From contig CALAGB010000229.1 of NCBI GenBank assembly GCA_937891245.1, positions 1 through 36,424 on the forward strand: 36,424 bases of DNA, given 5' to 3'. The notes under the pieces were generated by a model. That model was not told the DNA's origin, made no database searches, and saw only the letters and a list, made by a program, of their open reading frames with translations. Of this stretch, positions 6,823 to 14,997 are shown piece after piece (position 1 is the stretch's first letter; each line of letters starts with the position of its first letter). Source of the DNA: an uncultured Thermomicrobiales bacterium (GTDB lineage Bacteria > Chloroflexota > Chloroflexia > Thermomicrobiales > Thermomicrobiaceae). The position numbers and the translations under genes were made by a program.

Positions 6823-7710
6823 GTGACGACGAATATCAAAACGAACGTGATCGAGATCGGCGAGGCCGAACGGCAACGGCGCCTGGCCGCCTGGGGCCAG
6901 ACACCGGAGGAGCGCATCGATGGACCGGATGCGGGCCGCGCCATGATCGACCGGCTCGGCCTGGTGACCCTCTTTCCGGTCTCGTCCGAGATCCCCAATC
7001 TCTACCACGCTTTCATGGGCGATCCCGACGCGACGACCGATTCCGGCCACAGCTCTCCGTCCGGCGAGGTCTATAGCTGGCGCTGGACGCTTGGCGGGCA
7101 ACAGGCCGCCTTCTACGCCACGATCGTGCGCAACCGGCCAACCTGGGTCAGCTGGCCGCTGCTGCCAGCCATCCTGCGCCTGCGCGGCGAACTCCGTTCG
7201 GCCGAAGAACTCTACGACGCGGGCGAGATCTCAGCCAACGCCCTGCGCATCGGCGAAGCGCTCGAGGAAACAGGCACTCCGCTGGCGACCGCCGATTTGC
7301 GCCGTGCAGCCGGCTTCCCAACCGGCAAAGAGCAGCGCGCTGCATACCTCAAGGCGCTGGACGAACTTGATCGGCGGCTGCTCGTTGCCAAAGTCTTTTC
7401 GCCCGGGTCAACCGACATGAGCCACGCGCTGGTGCGCGTCCGCTATCCGGAGGCGTCGGCCGCCGCCGAGCAGCTGACGCGTGAGGCGGCGCTGGCGCAA
7501 CTGCTGGGGCTCTACCTGCCGGCCGCCGGTTATGTCGCGCCCTCGACACTGGCCAAGCAACTCGGCCTGCCGGAGCCTGAATTACGCTCGACGCTCGACC
7601 GCTTCGTCGCCAGCGGCGATCTCGCACCAGCGAAGCTCGAAGGACAGCGAGGTCAGTGCTACGTCTGGCAGGGAGGAAGCGCCGCTACGATGACTTCTTC
7701 CAGTTCTTGA
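6823..7710 (+). CDS. Winged-helix protein, possibly AlkZ-related
   Basis: A 295-residue protein with no secure family call. The central part (LGLVTLFPVSSEIPNLYHAFMG, YSWRWTLGGQQAAFYATIV, RPTWVSWPLLPAILRL) resembles AlkZ-related proteins, a group loosely linked to the YcaQ/AlkZ DNA glycosylases. The C-terminal half (GFPTGKEQRAAYLKALDELDRRLLVAK, then LYLPAAGYVAPSTLAKQLGLPEPELRSTLDRFVASGDL) has winged-helix character. GTG 6823 lies three bases after the previous stop, with GGAG about seven bases upstream. Its 3' end overlaps the convergent binding-protein gene by 26 bp, with no terminator between them. A DNA-repair role is inference only. Confidence 0.55.
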   Translation: MTTNIKTNVIEIGEAERQRRLAAWGQTPEERIDGPDAGRAMIDRLGLVTLFPVSSEIPNLYHAFMGDPDATTDSGHSSPSGEVYSWRWTLGGQQAAFYATIVRNRPTWVSWPLLPAILRLRGELRSAEELYDAGEISANALRIGEALEETGTPLATADLRRAAGFPTGKEQRAAYLKALDELDRRLLVAKVFSPGSTDMSHALVRVRYPEASAAAEQLTREAALAQLLGLYLPAAGYVAPSTLAKQLGLPEPELRSTLDRFVASGDLAPAKLEGQRGQCYVWQGGSAATMTSSSS

Positions 7711-9610
7711 TGTCCCAAACGTCAGTCGCCCAGGGGGTCGGCTCGTAGCCGGTCAGACTCTTGGCCGCCGCCGCGACGTGGTTGCGGGAGACCATGCCGA
7801 TGTCGGCCACATCTTTGACCACCAGATCCTGCATCTGCAGGAAGATCTGGATTGACTTATCTTTGTCGACCTCCTTGGCCGCCTGGGCGTAGAGCGCGTT
7901 GAAATCGGGGTTCTGGTACCGCTGAATATTGCGCCCCGACCAGCCGTTCTCCTTCTGCGCAATATCGGTCGCCGGGTTAGCGGAGAGATAGCGCAGGTAC
8001 CAGAGCAGCGGGAAGACGCCGGCGGTGTTGCTCTCAATACCGAGGTCGCAGTAGAGATGCTGGAACGAGTCGTCGTTCCCGGCATTGAAGTAGACGCTGG
8101 CGTCAATCGCCTTGATCTCGCAAGCGATGTTCAGCTTCTGCAACGCCGCCTTAATGATCTCCTGCTCTTTCTGGCGCAGATCGTTGGTCGAAGCGGTGAA
8201 AAGCCAACTCATCTTGCGTCCGTTGAGCGTGCGGATACCGTCGGAACCGGGAGCGGCCCCAGCATCGTCGAGAAGCTGCTTGGCTGCGTCGAGGTCGAAT
8301 TTCCAGGTGATGTCCTTCGGCATGTAGAGCGGATTGTTATTGAGCGTGTAACCGGTTTCCTTTCCGCCCGGTCCATAGAGTTGCTTGGCGATCACGTCGC
8401 GTTGAATGGCGAGCGCCAGCGCCTGACGCACCTTCAGTTCTCTGAAGTGCGGATGGGGAGTCTGATAGTACGACTTCTGACCGTTCGTTTCGGTCTGCGG
8501 ATCGGTGTGGTTGATGACCAGCTTTTCCGTGCCGCCACCCGGCCAGGTGACAAAGGTGCCCTTCCCGCCTGACTCCATCGATTGCAGCACCGTCGACTGC
8601 ACCTGAAGATTCCAGGCCCAATCGGCCTCGCCGCTCTGCATGACGGCACGCGCCGCGCTCTCGGCCGAACCGCCACCCTTGATGATGACGCGATCGAAAT
8701 ATGGCTTGCCTGCCTCATAGTAGTCGTTGTTGATTTCGAAGACGACTGAGTCGCCGGGTGTGAAGTTGCTCACCTTATAGGGGCCGGTACCAATCGGCTT
8801 GAGATTGAATGGCGCCGTGGCAGCCTTTTCGCCAACGAAGTCCTTCAGAATATGCTCCGGCAGAATCTGCCCGGCCGCACCGGTAAACGGTGTATACCAA
8901 TCTGGCGTTGGATTCTTGAAGTTGATCCGTACCGTGTAATCATCGACCGCTTCGACCGTGTCGACGCTCTTGTAGTAGCCGATGGTTGTAGCGGCGCTCT
9001 TTGGGTCGCTCAGATACATAAAGGTGAAGACGACGTCGGCCGAGGTGAACGGCTCACCATCGTGCCACTTGACGTCTTTGCGCAACTGCCAGGTCACACT
9101 GGTGCCGTCGGCGGCAAGGCCCCCGTTATCGGCGCTCGGAATCTCAGCGGCGAGGAACGGGACCGGTTCGGTCTGATTATTGAAATCAGCCAACGGTTCG
9201 GCGTAAACACGCACCGAGCCGGTGTCCTTGTCGGCCAGCGAGAGGTGCGCGTTAAGAATCACCGGTGCCTGCCACCAGAGTATATTCAGGTCGCCGCCGC
9301 CACCACGCGCGGCCGTTGGAGTCGCCGCTTCGGTTGCCAATGGTGTGGCCGATCCGGTCGTGGCACTGGCCACCGGGCTGCCGGCTGACACTGACGCAGT
9401 GGAGGAAGATATCGCGGTGTTGGCAGCTGTCTCGGCCATGGTCGCGACCGGCGTTGTTTTCGAACCGCCACCGCAGGCGGCAAGGAGCGACGCGATCGCC
9501 GGAGCGCTCAACCCGAGCGCCACCGCGCGCCGAAGCACGTCACGACGCGAAAGCTGTCGCAGTCGTGCGCGAGTCATCAGTTCGTCAAACGCCTCGTGCT
9601 GCGTCTCCAC
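7685..9610 (-). CDS. Tat-exported lipoprotein, peptide-type ABC solute-binding protein
   Basis: A 641-residue extracytoplasmic binding protein of family 5 (SBP_bac_5; oligopeptide, nickel or other ligands). The N-terminus has a twin-arginine motif (SRRDVLRRA), a hydrophobic stretch and a lipobox LLAAC followed by GGG, so it should be exported folded and lipid-anchored. A Ser/Thr/Ala-rich linker follows, then the family body: WQLRKDVKWHDGEPFTSADVVFTF and GTGPYKVSNFTPGD. GTG 9610 is preferred because GGGAGG lies seven bases upstream; a longer frame to 9727 has no good site. No permease or ATPase gene adjoins it, so it is an orphan in this window. It is read from a promoter with a perfect TTGACA -35 and is divergent from an XRE-cupin regulator that may control it. 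Confidence 0.9.
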   Translation of the reverse strand: METQHEAFDELMTRARLRQLSRRDVLRRAVALGLSAPAIASLLAACGGGSKTTPVATMAETAANTAISSSTASVSAGSPVASATTGSATPLATEAATPTAARGGGGDLNILWWQAPVILNAHLSLADKDTGSVRVYAEPLADFNNQTEPVPFLAAEIPSADNGGLAADGTSVTWQLRKDVKWHDGEPFTSADVVFTFMYLSDPKSAATTIGYYKSVDTVEAVDDYTVRINFKNPTPDWYTPFTGAAGQILPEHILKDFVGEKAATAPFNLKPIGTGPYKVSNFTPGDSVVFEINNDYYEAGKPYFDRVIIKGGGSAESAARAVMQSGEADWAWNLQVQSTVLQSMESGGKGTFVTWPGGGTEKLVINHTDPQTETNGQKSYYQTPHPHFRELKVRQALALAIQRDVIAKQLYGPGGKETGYTLNNNPLYMPKDITWKFDLDAAKQLLDDAGAAPGSDGIRTLNGRKMSWLFTASTNDLRQKEQEIIKAALQKLNIACEIKAIDASVYFNAGNDDSFQHLYCDLGIESNTAGVFPLLWYLRYLSANPATDIAQKENGWSGRNIQRYQNPDFNALYAQAAKEVDKDKSIQIFLQMQDLVVKDVADIGMVSRNHVAAAAKSLTGYEPTPWATDVWDIKNWKKSS

Positions 9611-9747
9611 CCCATGCCCTCCCTTTTGCATACTCGATTCATACGCCGCAGGACCGCACGGCTCGGCCGGTACGTTCACTTCGACGCATACCTGGGATCT
9701 ATATGGTTGAGCGGATTCACCGCTCACCAGTCTTGCTCTTCTGTGCT

Positions 9748-9777
9748 ACTGTAACGAACGAATTTGGGATTTGTCAA
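9748..9777 (-). promoter_or_regulatory. Candidate sigma-70-type promoter of the binding-protein gene
   Basis: On the minus strand TTGACA (9777-9772), an 18-base spacer and TACAGT (9753-9748). The -35 is a perfect consensus and the -10 matches four of six. Transcription would start about 130 bases before GTG 9610. Confidence 0.55.
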
Positions 9778-9796
9778 TTCTCACTGAACAAATTGA
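9774..9796. promoter_or_regulatory. Inverted repeat overlapping the -35, candidate XRE operator
   Basis: TCAATT-N11-AATTGA, an AT-rich inverted repeat unusual for this GC-rich sequence. It overlaps the -35 of the leftward promoter and lies 30 bases before the XRE-cupin start, a suitable place for control of both genes. Confidence 0.35.
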
Positions 9797-9825
9797 GTAG
9801 TCGCGCTCGTGTGGAGAGGACGGCG

Positions 9826-10398
9826 ATGACGGAAGATTCGATTGACGCGGGCGTTGGCAAAAAGATCCGAGAGATCCGGACTCAGCGCCGTATGAGCCTA
9901 ACGCGTCTCGCCGAGCGCACCGGCGTTAGCAAAAGCCTGGTGAGTCAGGTCGAACGCGGCGTGAGCAATCCGTCGTTGCCGGTGCTGCGTGCGCTGGCGC
10001 AGGCGCTCGACGTGCCGCTCTTCACACTCTTCGTCGAGGACGATCTGCGCGACGGATTGGTACGCCATGATGAGCGACAGCAATTGCGCATACCTGGCTC
10101 GAATATCGTGCGGGAGCTGCTTGTTCCCGATCTCCATCGCCAGATGCTGTTAGTCGCGGCCCGCTTTAATCCGGGGGACGCCAGTTCGTTCGATGGGACG
10201 AGTCATCGTGGCGAGGAATGCGTGGTCGTCATTTCGGGGAGCATCGGTATCGAGGTCGGATCGACCCGCCTCGTGTTACATGCCGGTGACAGCTACTACT
10301 TTAATTCTGAACTATCACATGTCATCTATAACCCAACTGACGAGCCGGGGGAGATCATTGCCGCGATCAGCCCACCAGCTCGCTCACGTCCCGACTGA
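9826..10398 (+). CDS. XRE-family regulator with C-terminal cupin domain
   Basis: A 190-residue transcription regulator. The N-terminal HTH_3 domain (about 9-66) contains KKIREIRTQRRMSLTRLAERTGVSKSLVSQVERGVSNPSLPVLRALAQAL. The C-terminal cupin_2 domain (about 108-180) contains SHRGEECVVVISGSIGIEVGS and LHAGDSYYFNSELSHVIYN, and probably binds a small ligand. Such proteins (SutR/PuuR type) often control transport or degradation genes next to them. ATG 9826 has GGAGAGGA nine bases upstream; the longer open frame upstream is antisense to the binding-protein gene and is not used. It is divergent from the binding protein, its most likely target. Confidence 0.93.
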   Translation: MTEDSIDAGVGKKIREIRTQRRMSLTRLAERTGVSKSLVSQVERGVSNPSLPVLRALAQALDVPLFTLFVEDDLRDGLVRHDERQQLRIPGSNIVRELLVPDLHRQMLLVAARFNPGDASSFDGTSHRGEECVVVISGSIGIEVGSTRLVLHAGDSYYFNSELSHVIYNPTDEPGEIIAAISPPARSRPD

Positions 10399-10445
10399 CT
10401 AAGATTATTCGCGACACATCAAGAGGTCGTGGCTCACGCATTCTT

Positions 10446-10488
10446 GCACGATTTAAATATTCGCTTAAATAGTGCATCATGCATCGTG
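10446..10488. other. AT-rich nested palindromic segment after the XRE gene
   Basis: Outer arms GCACGAT (10446-10452) and ATCGTG (10483-10488), inner arms ATTTAA (10451) and TTAAAT (10465-10470), and an adjacent TGCATCATGCA palindrome. It is much more AT-rich than its surroundings. It could be a terminator remnant, an operator or a cruciform-prone scar; nothing decides this. Confidence 0.25.
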
Positions 10489-10536
10489 TAAGTTGATGAC
10501 GTCACTCAGCGGCAAATACGCTAGCCGGAGAGGCGC

Positions 10537-10752
10537 ATGTTCGATTCCATCTTTACCACCGCCGTGAACAACCACGACGCCACGGAACATCTCATCGAAA
10601 ATGTCGAGCCCATCCTCCAGCCGTAGGAAGTAGAAAATGAGCTCCTCACCCCGCACGCGCCGGCACCGCTCGACACGTTCCACGCCGGCGGTGAGGCGGC
10701 GACGCTGGCACTGGCGGAACTCGCTGGCATCGATGCCACCAGCGGAATATGA
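10537..10752 (+). pseudogene. SAM-dependent methyltransferase remnant
   Basis: ATG 10537 follows GGAGAGG and opens a frame with an in-frame TAG at 10624 and a TGA at 10750. After the TAG the text reads LLTPHAPAPLDTFHAGGEAATLALAELAGIDATSG. This matches the segment just ahead of the SAM-binding VLDVGCGxGG motif in class I methyltransferases (typically APLDQFHTGGLEATRALAELAG). The glycine motif and the catalytic body are missing. It is a truncated, nonsense-interrupted relic. Confidence 0.6.
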
Positions 10753-10854
10753 TGCGTAACCTCATCGAACACCGGACATCCCTCGTTCGCGCCGTACTCG
10801 CACGGCCGTGAACCAGGTGACGTGACGGAGAGCCCGACGCGAAAGGAGGATTGT

Positions 10855-10965
10855 GTGGCGCGAACATCGAAGAAAGAGAAGGCATGACCCACGAACGGAT
10901 CGTCGATAGGGCGTCGCACGCCTTTCGCGCCAACGGCGTCGGCGGCACGAGCATTCCGGCATCGT
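10855..10965 (+). pseudogene. TetR/AcrR regulator remnant with frameshift
   Basis: GTG 10855 is preceded by AAAGGAGG and encodes MARTSKKEKA, then a TGA. One base away in another frame (from ATG 10884) the sequence continues MTHERIVDRASHAFRANGVGGTSI, the start of a TetR helix-turn-helix domain. A single-base loss at about 10883 (GCA-ATG to GCATG) accounts for the break. After GTSI the homology ends, so the recognition helix and ligand domain are gone. The retained ribosome-binding site suggests recent decay. It lies 0.2 kb upstream of the drug-exporter gene. Confidence 0.6.
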
Positions 10966-11074
10966 ATTCTCCGGGCGTGCCGGACCTTCTACACCGTGGC
11001 GTTCGCGACGTCACCGGCAACCATGGAGCACGCAGACGATCACCATGCCATAGATTAACGGGCGTTTCTCTCTC

Positions 11075-11104
11075 TTGATAGTCGCTATCATTTTTCGGGA
11101 TACT
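11075..11104 (+). promoter_or_regulatory. Promoter of the exporter-TetR operon with overlapping palindromic operator
   Basis: TTGATA (11075-11080), an 18-base spacer and GATACT (11099-11104) form a plausible promoter. The palindrome TGATAG-TCG-CTATCA (11076-11090) overlaps the -35, where a bound TetR dimer would block polymerase. The ATG of the exporter is 38 bases downstream of the -10. Confidence 0.5.
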
Positions 11105-11141
11105 CCCTTGTTGGTAGTACTCTGGAAAGGTGGTGACTGCT

Positions 11142-12692
11142 ATGACTCTCTTTGGATCACGCAAATGGTGGGCACTGGCCGCGCTCGCCCTGGTCACACT
11201 GGCGGTTGGGGTCGATGGCACCGTCATCAATATCGCCCTGCCGACGCTCGCGGATGATCTCCATGCCTCCAACACGCAACTCCAATGGTTTGTCGACGCC
11301 TATCTCCTCGTCTTCGCGGCGCTGCTCCTGCCGGCCGGCCTGCTCGGCGATCGCTTCGGCCGCAAGAAGATGCTGATCGTCGGTCTCGTCATCTTCGGCG
11401 CCTCGTCGGCCGCCTGTGCTTATGCCACCTCGGCCGGCACCTTGATCGCCGCACGGGCGGTGCTCGGGCTCGGTGGTGCCTTCCTGATGCCGCTCTCGCT
11501 GGCGGTACTCCCGGTGCTGTTCACGCCGGACGAACGGCCGAAGGCGATTGCCGTCTGGGTGGCGGCCGGCGCCGTTTCGTACCCGATCGGCCCACTGCTC
11601 GGTGGCTGGCTGCTCAGCACCTATTGGTGGGGTTCGGTCTTCCTGATCAACGTGCCGGTGACGATTCTGGCGGTGATCGCGGTGCTGGCGCTCCTGCCGG
11701 AATCACGCAGCGAGGAACGCCCGCGTATCGACACGCTCGGGGTGCTCGCCTCCAGCCTCGGACTGGCCGGACTGACCTACGGCGTCATCGAGGCGGGAGC
11801 CAAGGGCTGGGGAGCCGCCGGAGCGCTCGTCCCGCTCATCATCGGCGTCGTGGCGCTGGTCGCCTTCATCCTCTGGGAACGGCGTCTGACTGCCGCTCCA
11901 CAGGGCAAGCCGCTCATCGACCTCGCGCTTTTCCGCTCGGCGAGTTTCACTTGGGGCACGTTGCTGGCGACGATCGTCTCGTTCGCCATGTTCGGCGTCA
12001 TCTTCGTCGCACCGCAATATTTCCAGGCGATCAACGGCACTGATGCGCTCGGCACCGGCGTTCGCCTGCTCCCGCTCATCGCCGGTTTCCTGATCGGTGC
12101 GGGACTGGCGAATCGCGTGACGCCGCGCGCCGGCGCCAAACTGACGGTCGCCATCGGCTTCGCGCTGCTGGCGATCGGACTCGGCATGGGCGCGCTCACC
12201 AGCGTGTCGAGCGGTTATGGCTTCACGGCAATCTGGACGACGATCGTCGGCCTGTCGCTTGGTTTCGTCATGCCGGCTGCCATGGATGCCGCTCTGAGCG
12301 CGCTCTCGGCGGAACGAAGCGGGGTCGGTTCGGCCCTTATCATGGCCCTGCGTCAGGTGGGTGGTGTCTTTGGCGTGGCGTTGCTCGGTACGATGCTTAA
12401 TTCCGCCTATCGCGGTCATCTCAACCTGCACGACGTTCCGGCACCACTGGCCGGTACCGTCGAAAAGAGCGTAACGGCCGGAACGGCTATCGCCGAACAA
12501 CTCGGCTCGACGGTGCTGCTCGCCTCGGTTCGTTCCTCCTTCGTCTACGGCATGGACGTCATGCTCGGCGCCTGCGGTATCGTCGCCCTCGTCGGGATCG
12601 TGCTCACGCTCGTCTTCCTGCCCCGACTGTCAGACGCCGCAGACGAATCGGCATCCGAACGAGTAGGATTGGAGCATGAAACCGTTGTCTGA
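11142..12692 (+). CDS. MFS drug:H+ antiporter, DHA2 (EmrB/QacA) family
   Basis: A 516-residue inner-membrane exporter of the 14-helix DHA2 family, expected to use the proton gradient to expel drugs or toxic metabolites. TM1 contains DGTVINIALPTLADDL, a DHA2 signature with an acidic residue. LLGDRFGRKKML is motif A between TM2 and TM3. TM5 has the glycine/proline-rich antiporter motif around GAVSYPIGPLLGGWL. ATG 11142 is chosen because AGGTGG precedes it; two GTG codons just upstream are alternatives. The stop overlaps the following TetR gene by 17 bp, so exporter and regulator are co-transcribed and coupled. The specific substrate cannot be read from sequence. Confidence 0.92.
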   Translation: MTLFGSRKWWALAALALVTLAVGVDGTVINIALPTLADDLHASNTQLQWFVDAYLLVFAALLLPAGLLGDRFGRKKMLIVGLVIFGASSAACAYATSAGTLIAARAVLGLGGAFLMPLSLAVLPVLFTPDERPKAIAVWVAAGAVSYPIGPLLGGWLLSTYWWGSVFLINVPVTILAVIAVLALLPESRSEERPRIDTLGVLASSLGLAGLTYGVIEAGAKGWGAAGALVPLIIGVVALVAFILWERRLTAAPQGKPLIDLALFRSASFTWGTLLATIVSFAMFGVIFVAPQYFQAINGTDALGTGVRLLPLIAGFLIGAGLANRVTPRAGAKLTVAIGFALLAIGLGMGALTSVSSGYGFTAIWTTIVGLSLGFVMPAAMDAALSALSAERSGVGSALIMALRQVGGVFGVALLGTMLNSAYRGHLNLHDVPAPLAGTVEKSVTAGTAIAEQLGSTVLLASVRSSFVYGMDVMLGACGIVALVGIVLTLVFLPRLSDAADESASERVGLEHETVV

Positions 12693-13284
12693 CGATGGCC
12701 AACCTCCACTTGGCTTGCGTGAGCGCAAGAAAATGAGAACGCGTGCCGCGATTCGGCGGCACGCGCTCAAGCTCTTCCGGGAGCAAGGCTTCGCCAACAC
12801 CACGATTGACCAGATCGTCGATCCGCTGGAAATCTCCCAAAGCACCTTCTTCCGCTATTTCCCGACCAAAGAAGATGTCGTGTTGGAAGACGATTTCGAT
12901 GTGCTGGTGATCGATGCCTTGACGCGCCAACCGGCCGAATTGGGTCCGCTCACGGCTCTGCGCACGGCGATTCAGGAGGCGTTCGCGACGTTATCGCCCG
13001 ACGAACTGGCTGAAGAGCGCGAGCGCGAAGCCTTGATCATGGCGACGCCCGAGCTGCGCTCGCGGATGCTCGACGACTTCGGCCACACGATTCAGTTGAT
13101 TGGCGATCTCTTTTCCGAACGGCTCGGCCGCGCGCCGGATGCGTTCGCCGTGCGCGTCTTCTCCGGCGCGCTCATCGGCGCCATGCTCGCCGCCACCTTC
13201 ACCGCAATCGAAGACCCCAACGCCGACCTGCTCGCGCTGCTGGATCAAGCATTCGGCTACCTCGAAGCGGGTTTGCCCCTGTAA
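12676..13284 (+). CDS. TetR/AcrR-family transcriptional repressor
   Basis: A 202-residue regulator. The N-terminal TetR_N domain (about 20-66) reads TRAAIRRHALKLFREQGFANTTIDQIVDPLEISQSTFFRYFPTKEDVV, including the family's FFRYF recognition region. The C-terminal alpha-helical region would bind a ligand and dimerise. The ATG at 12676 lies inside the end of the exporter gene (17-bp overlap), so it is the second gene of the operon. It probably represses its own operon through the palindrome over the promoter at 11076-11090, and may also act on the second exporter at 14903, which has its own TetR-like palindrome. Ligands are probably exporter substrates (inference). Confidence 0.92.
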   Translation: MKPLSDDGQPPLGLRERKKMRTRAAIRRHALKLFREQGFANTTIDQIVDPLEISQSTFFRYFPTKEDVVLEDDFDVLVIDALTRQPAELGPLTALRTAIQEAFATLSPDELAEEREREALIMATPELRSRMLDDFGHTIQLIGDLFSERLGRAPDAFAVRVFSGALIGAMLAATFTAIEDPNADLLALLDQAFGYLEAGLPL

Positions 13285-13290
13285 GAAAAA

Positions 13291-13360
13291 ACTCACGCGG
13301 AAACGCAGAGGTTTTATAGATTCACCTCTGCGTCTCTGCGGCTCTGCGGCTCTGCGCGAG
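13291..13360. repeat. ACGCAGAGG palindromic spacer repeat, copy 1
   Basis: Arms ACGCAGAGGT (13303-13312) and ACCTCTGCGT (13324-13333) enclose an 11-base AT-rich loop, followed by three tandem CTCTGCGG-type units. It sits between two convergent genes and may terminate both. A related element occurs at 20000-20061. Confidence 0.65.
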
Positions 13361-13370
13361 CTATTCGGTC

Positions 13371-14903
13371 TTAGTCGTGCTCGCCGACACCGACGAGGTC
13401 GGCTCCGCGCGACGGCTCGCGGCCGTTGGCCGTGGAACCGGCCGGTGCGGTTGCTGGCTCGATGCGGCGCATCGAGGCGGCCGCATCCGAATCGCGGATG
13501 AGGAAGGCGGCTCCGATACCGAGCAAGGCAACGAGCGCCGAGGCGAGGAAGGCGTCGTGATAGCCCATCAACGTCGCGTGCTGCGTCGCCGCCTGAATCG
13601 CGGCCTGCCCCGTCACGCCCTGCACCGCCGTCGCGACGTGCGATTGCACGCGGTCAACCAGCACCGTCGCCATGACGGCGACACCGACTGACGCGGCCAC
13701 TTGCCGGTTCGTGCTGAAGAGCGCTGAGGCACGACCGGTATCGGCCTGGCTGATCGTGGCATAGGTCGCAGCCTGCATCGGTACCATGCCGATTCCCATT
13801 GCCATACCGCGCAACAGCATCAGCCCGCGAATCCACCAGAGGCTGGTGTGCAGCCCGACGAGCAGGAAGAGCGACGAAACGATCGTGATCATCACCATAC
13901 TCGCGATGATCATGCGCCGCGGCCCGACGCGCGGATAGATGCGGCTCGACACCTGGGCCACGGCCGCCATACCCATTGCTTGCGGGAAGGTCGTCAGGCC
14001 CGATTCGAAGGCCGAGAGTCCAAGCAAGTCCTGCAGGAAGAGCGGCAGGAGAAAGAGCAGGCCCATCATGGCGCCGAAGATGGCAAAGACGACCAGGTTG
14101 CCGTTGCGGAACATCCGGTCGCTGAAGAGCCGCAGCGCCAGCATCGGCTCGCGCTTCTTCAGTTCAACTACCACCATCGCGATCAGGAAGGCGACTCCCG
14201 CAACGCCGGTGCCCCAAACCTTGGTTGACGTCCAGCCCGATGTCGGACCCTGCGAGAGGGCGAAGAGCGTTAATGGTAAACCGATCGCACCGAGAAAAAA
14301 TCCGGGAATATCGAAGCTGCCGACGCTCTTCTCCTGATGCTCTTTCAGCACCAGCAGGGCAAAGATAAAGCCGAGAATGCCGACTGGCGGATTGATGTAG
14401 AAGATCCAGCGCCAGCTTGCATGGTCGATCAGCCAGCCGCCGAGAATCGGTCCGACGGTCGGCGCGATGGCGGTTGGAATGACGAGCACCGCCGAGGCGG
14501 TGGCGCGCTCGTGCGGGGGGAAGGCGCGGAAAAGCATCGCCGTGCCGACCGGCGTCATCATGCCGCCGCCAACACCTTGCAAGACGCGGAAGAAGATGAG
14601 CGAATCGATGCTCCAGGCGATACCGCAGAGGGCCGACCCGAGCGAGAACATGGCCAGCGCGAAGAGGAAAACCCGCTTCGTGCCGAAACGATCACCAACC
14701 CAGCCAGATGCCGGAATCCAGACGGCCAGACTGAGCAGGTAGGCGGTAATGACCCATTCGAGTGTCGTCGTCGAGGCGTGGAACTCTCGTCCCAGGGTCG
14801 GCAGGGCGACATTGACGATCGTCGAATCCATAATGTCCATGAAGAGACCGGAAACGAACACGATCGCGACGAGCCACTTATAATCGAGAGATCTGATTTT
14901 CAA
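13371..14903 (-). CDS. MFS drug:H+ antiporter, DHA2 (EmrB) family
   Basis: A 510-residue, 14-helix exporter. TM1 has MDSTIVNVALPTLGREF, the classic EmrB/QacA start; WVGDRFGTKRVFL is motif A and AIAPTVGPILGGWLIDHASWRWIFYIN covers the antiporter motif C and the typical SWRW(I/V)F loop. The C-terminal 40 residues are hydrophilic (RRIEPATAPAGSTANGREP). The frame opens with TTG at 14903, with GGGGTGA seven bases upstream; no ATG is available in a sensible place. A 20-bp TetR-type palindrome (14998-15017) lies about 95 bases upstream. It is the second DHA2 pump within 4 kb and converges on the TetR gene; sequence texts differ enough that it is not a recent duplicate. Confidence 0.92.
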   Translation of the reverse strand: MKIRSLDYKWLVAIVFVSGLFMDIMDSTIVNVALPTLGREFHASTTTLEWVITAYLLSLAVWIPASGWVGDRFGTKRVFLFALAMFSLGSALCGIAWSIDSLIFFRVLQGVGGGMMTPVGTAMLFRAFPPHERATASAVLVIPTAIAPTVGPILGGWLIDHASWRWIFYINPPVGILGFIFALLVLKEHQEKSVGSFDIPGFFLGAIGLPLTLFALSQGPTSGWTSTKVWGTGVAGVAFLIAMVVVELKKREPMLALRLFSDRMFRNGNLVVFAIFGAMMGLLFLLPLFLQDLLGLSAFESGLTTFPQAMGMAAVAQVSSRIYPRVGPRRMIIASMVMITIVSSLFLLVGLHTSLWWIRGLMLLRGMAMGIGMVPMQAATYATISQADTGRASALFSTNRQVAASVGVAVMATVLVDRVQSHVATAVQGVTGQAAIQAATQHATLMGYHDAFLASALVALLGIGAAFLIRDSDAAASMRRIEPATAPAGSTANGREPSRGADLVGVGEHD

Positions 14904-14944
14904 CCGGTCACCCCGTCCCGATGAAAGAACTTCGCGCCCTCATC

Positions 14945-14978
14945 ACCTGTTTTCCGCGTCCCGGCAGGGAAAACAGGT
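14945..14978. repeat. Inverted repeat in the exporter leader
   Basis: Perfect 11-base arms ACCTGTTTTCC and GGAAAACAGGT around a 12-base loop, located between the exporter start (14903) and the TetR-like palindrome. It could be a leader hairpin or a second operator. No U-tract follows on the leftward strand, so it is not a simple terminator. Confidence 0.45.
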
Positions 14979-14997
14979 TACGAGCGCGCGCCGTATA

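Noticed and set aside
10521..10919. Leftward 132-residue frame across the graveyard region
   Set aside because: It is antisense to the recognisable methyltransferase and TetR remnants and has no family text of its own.
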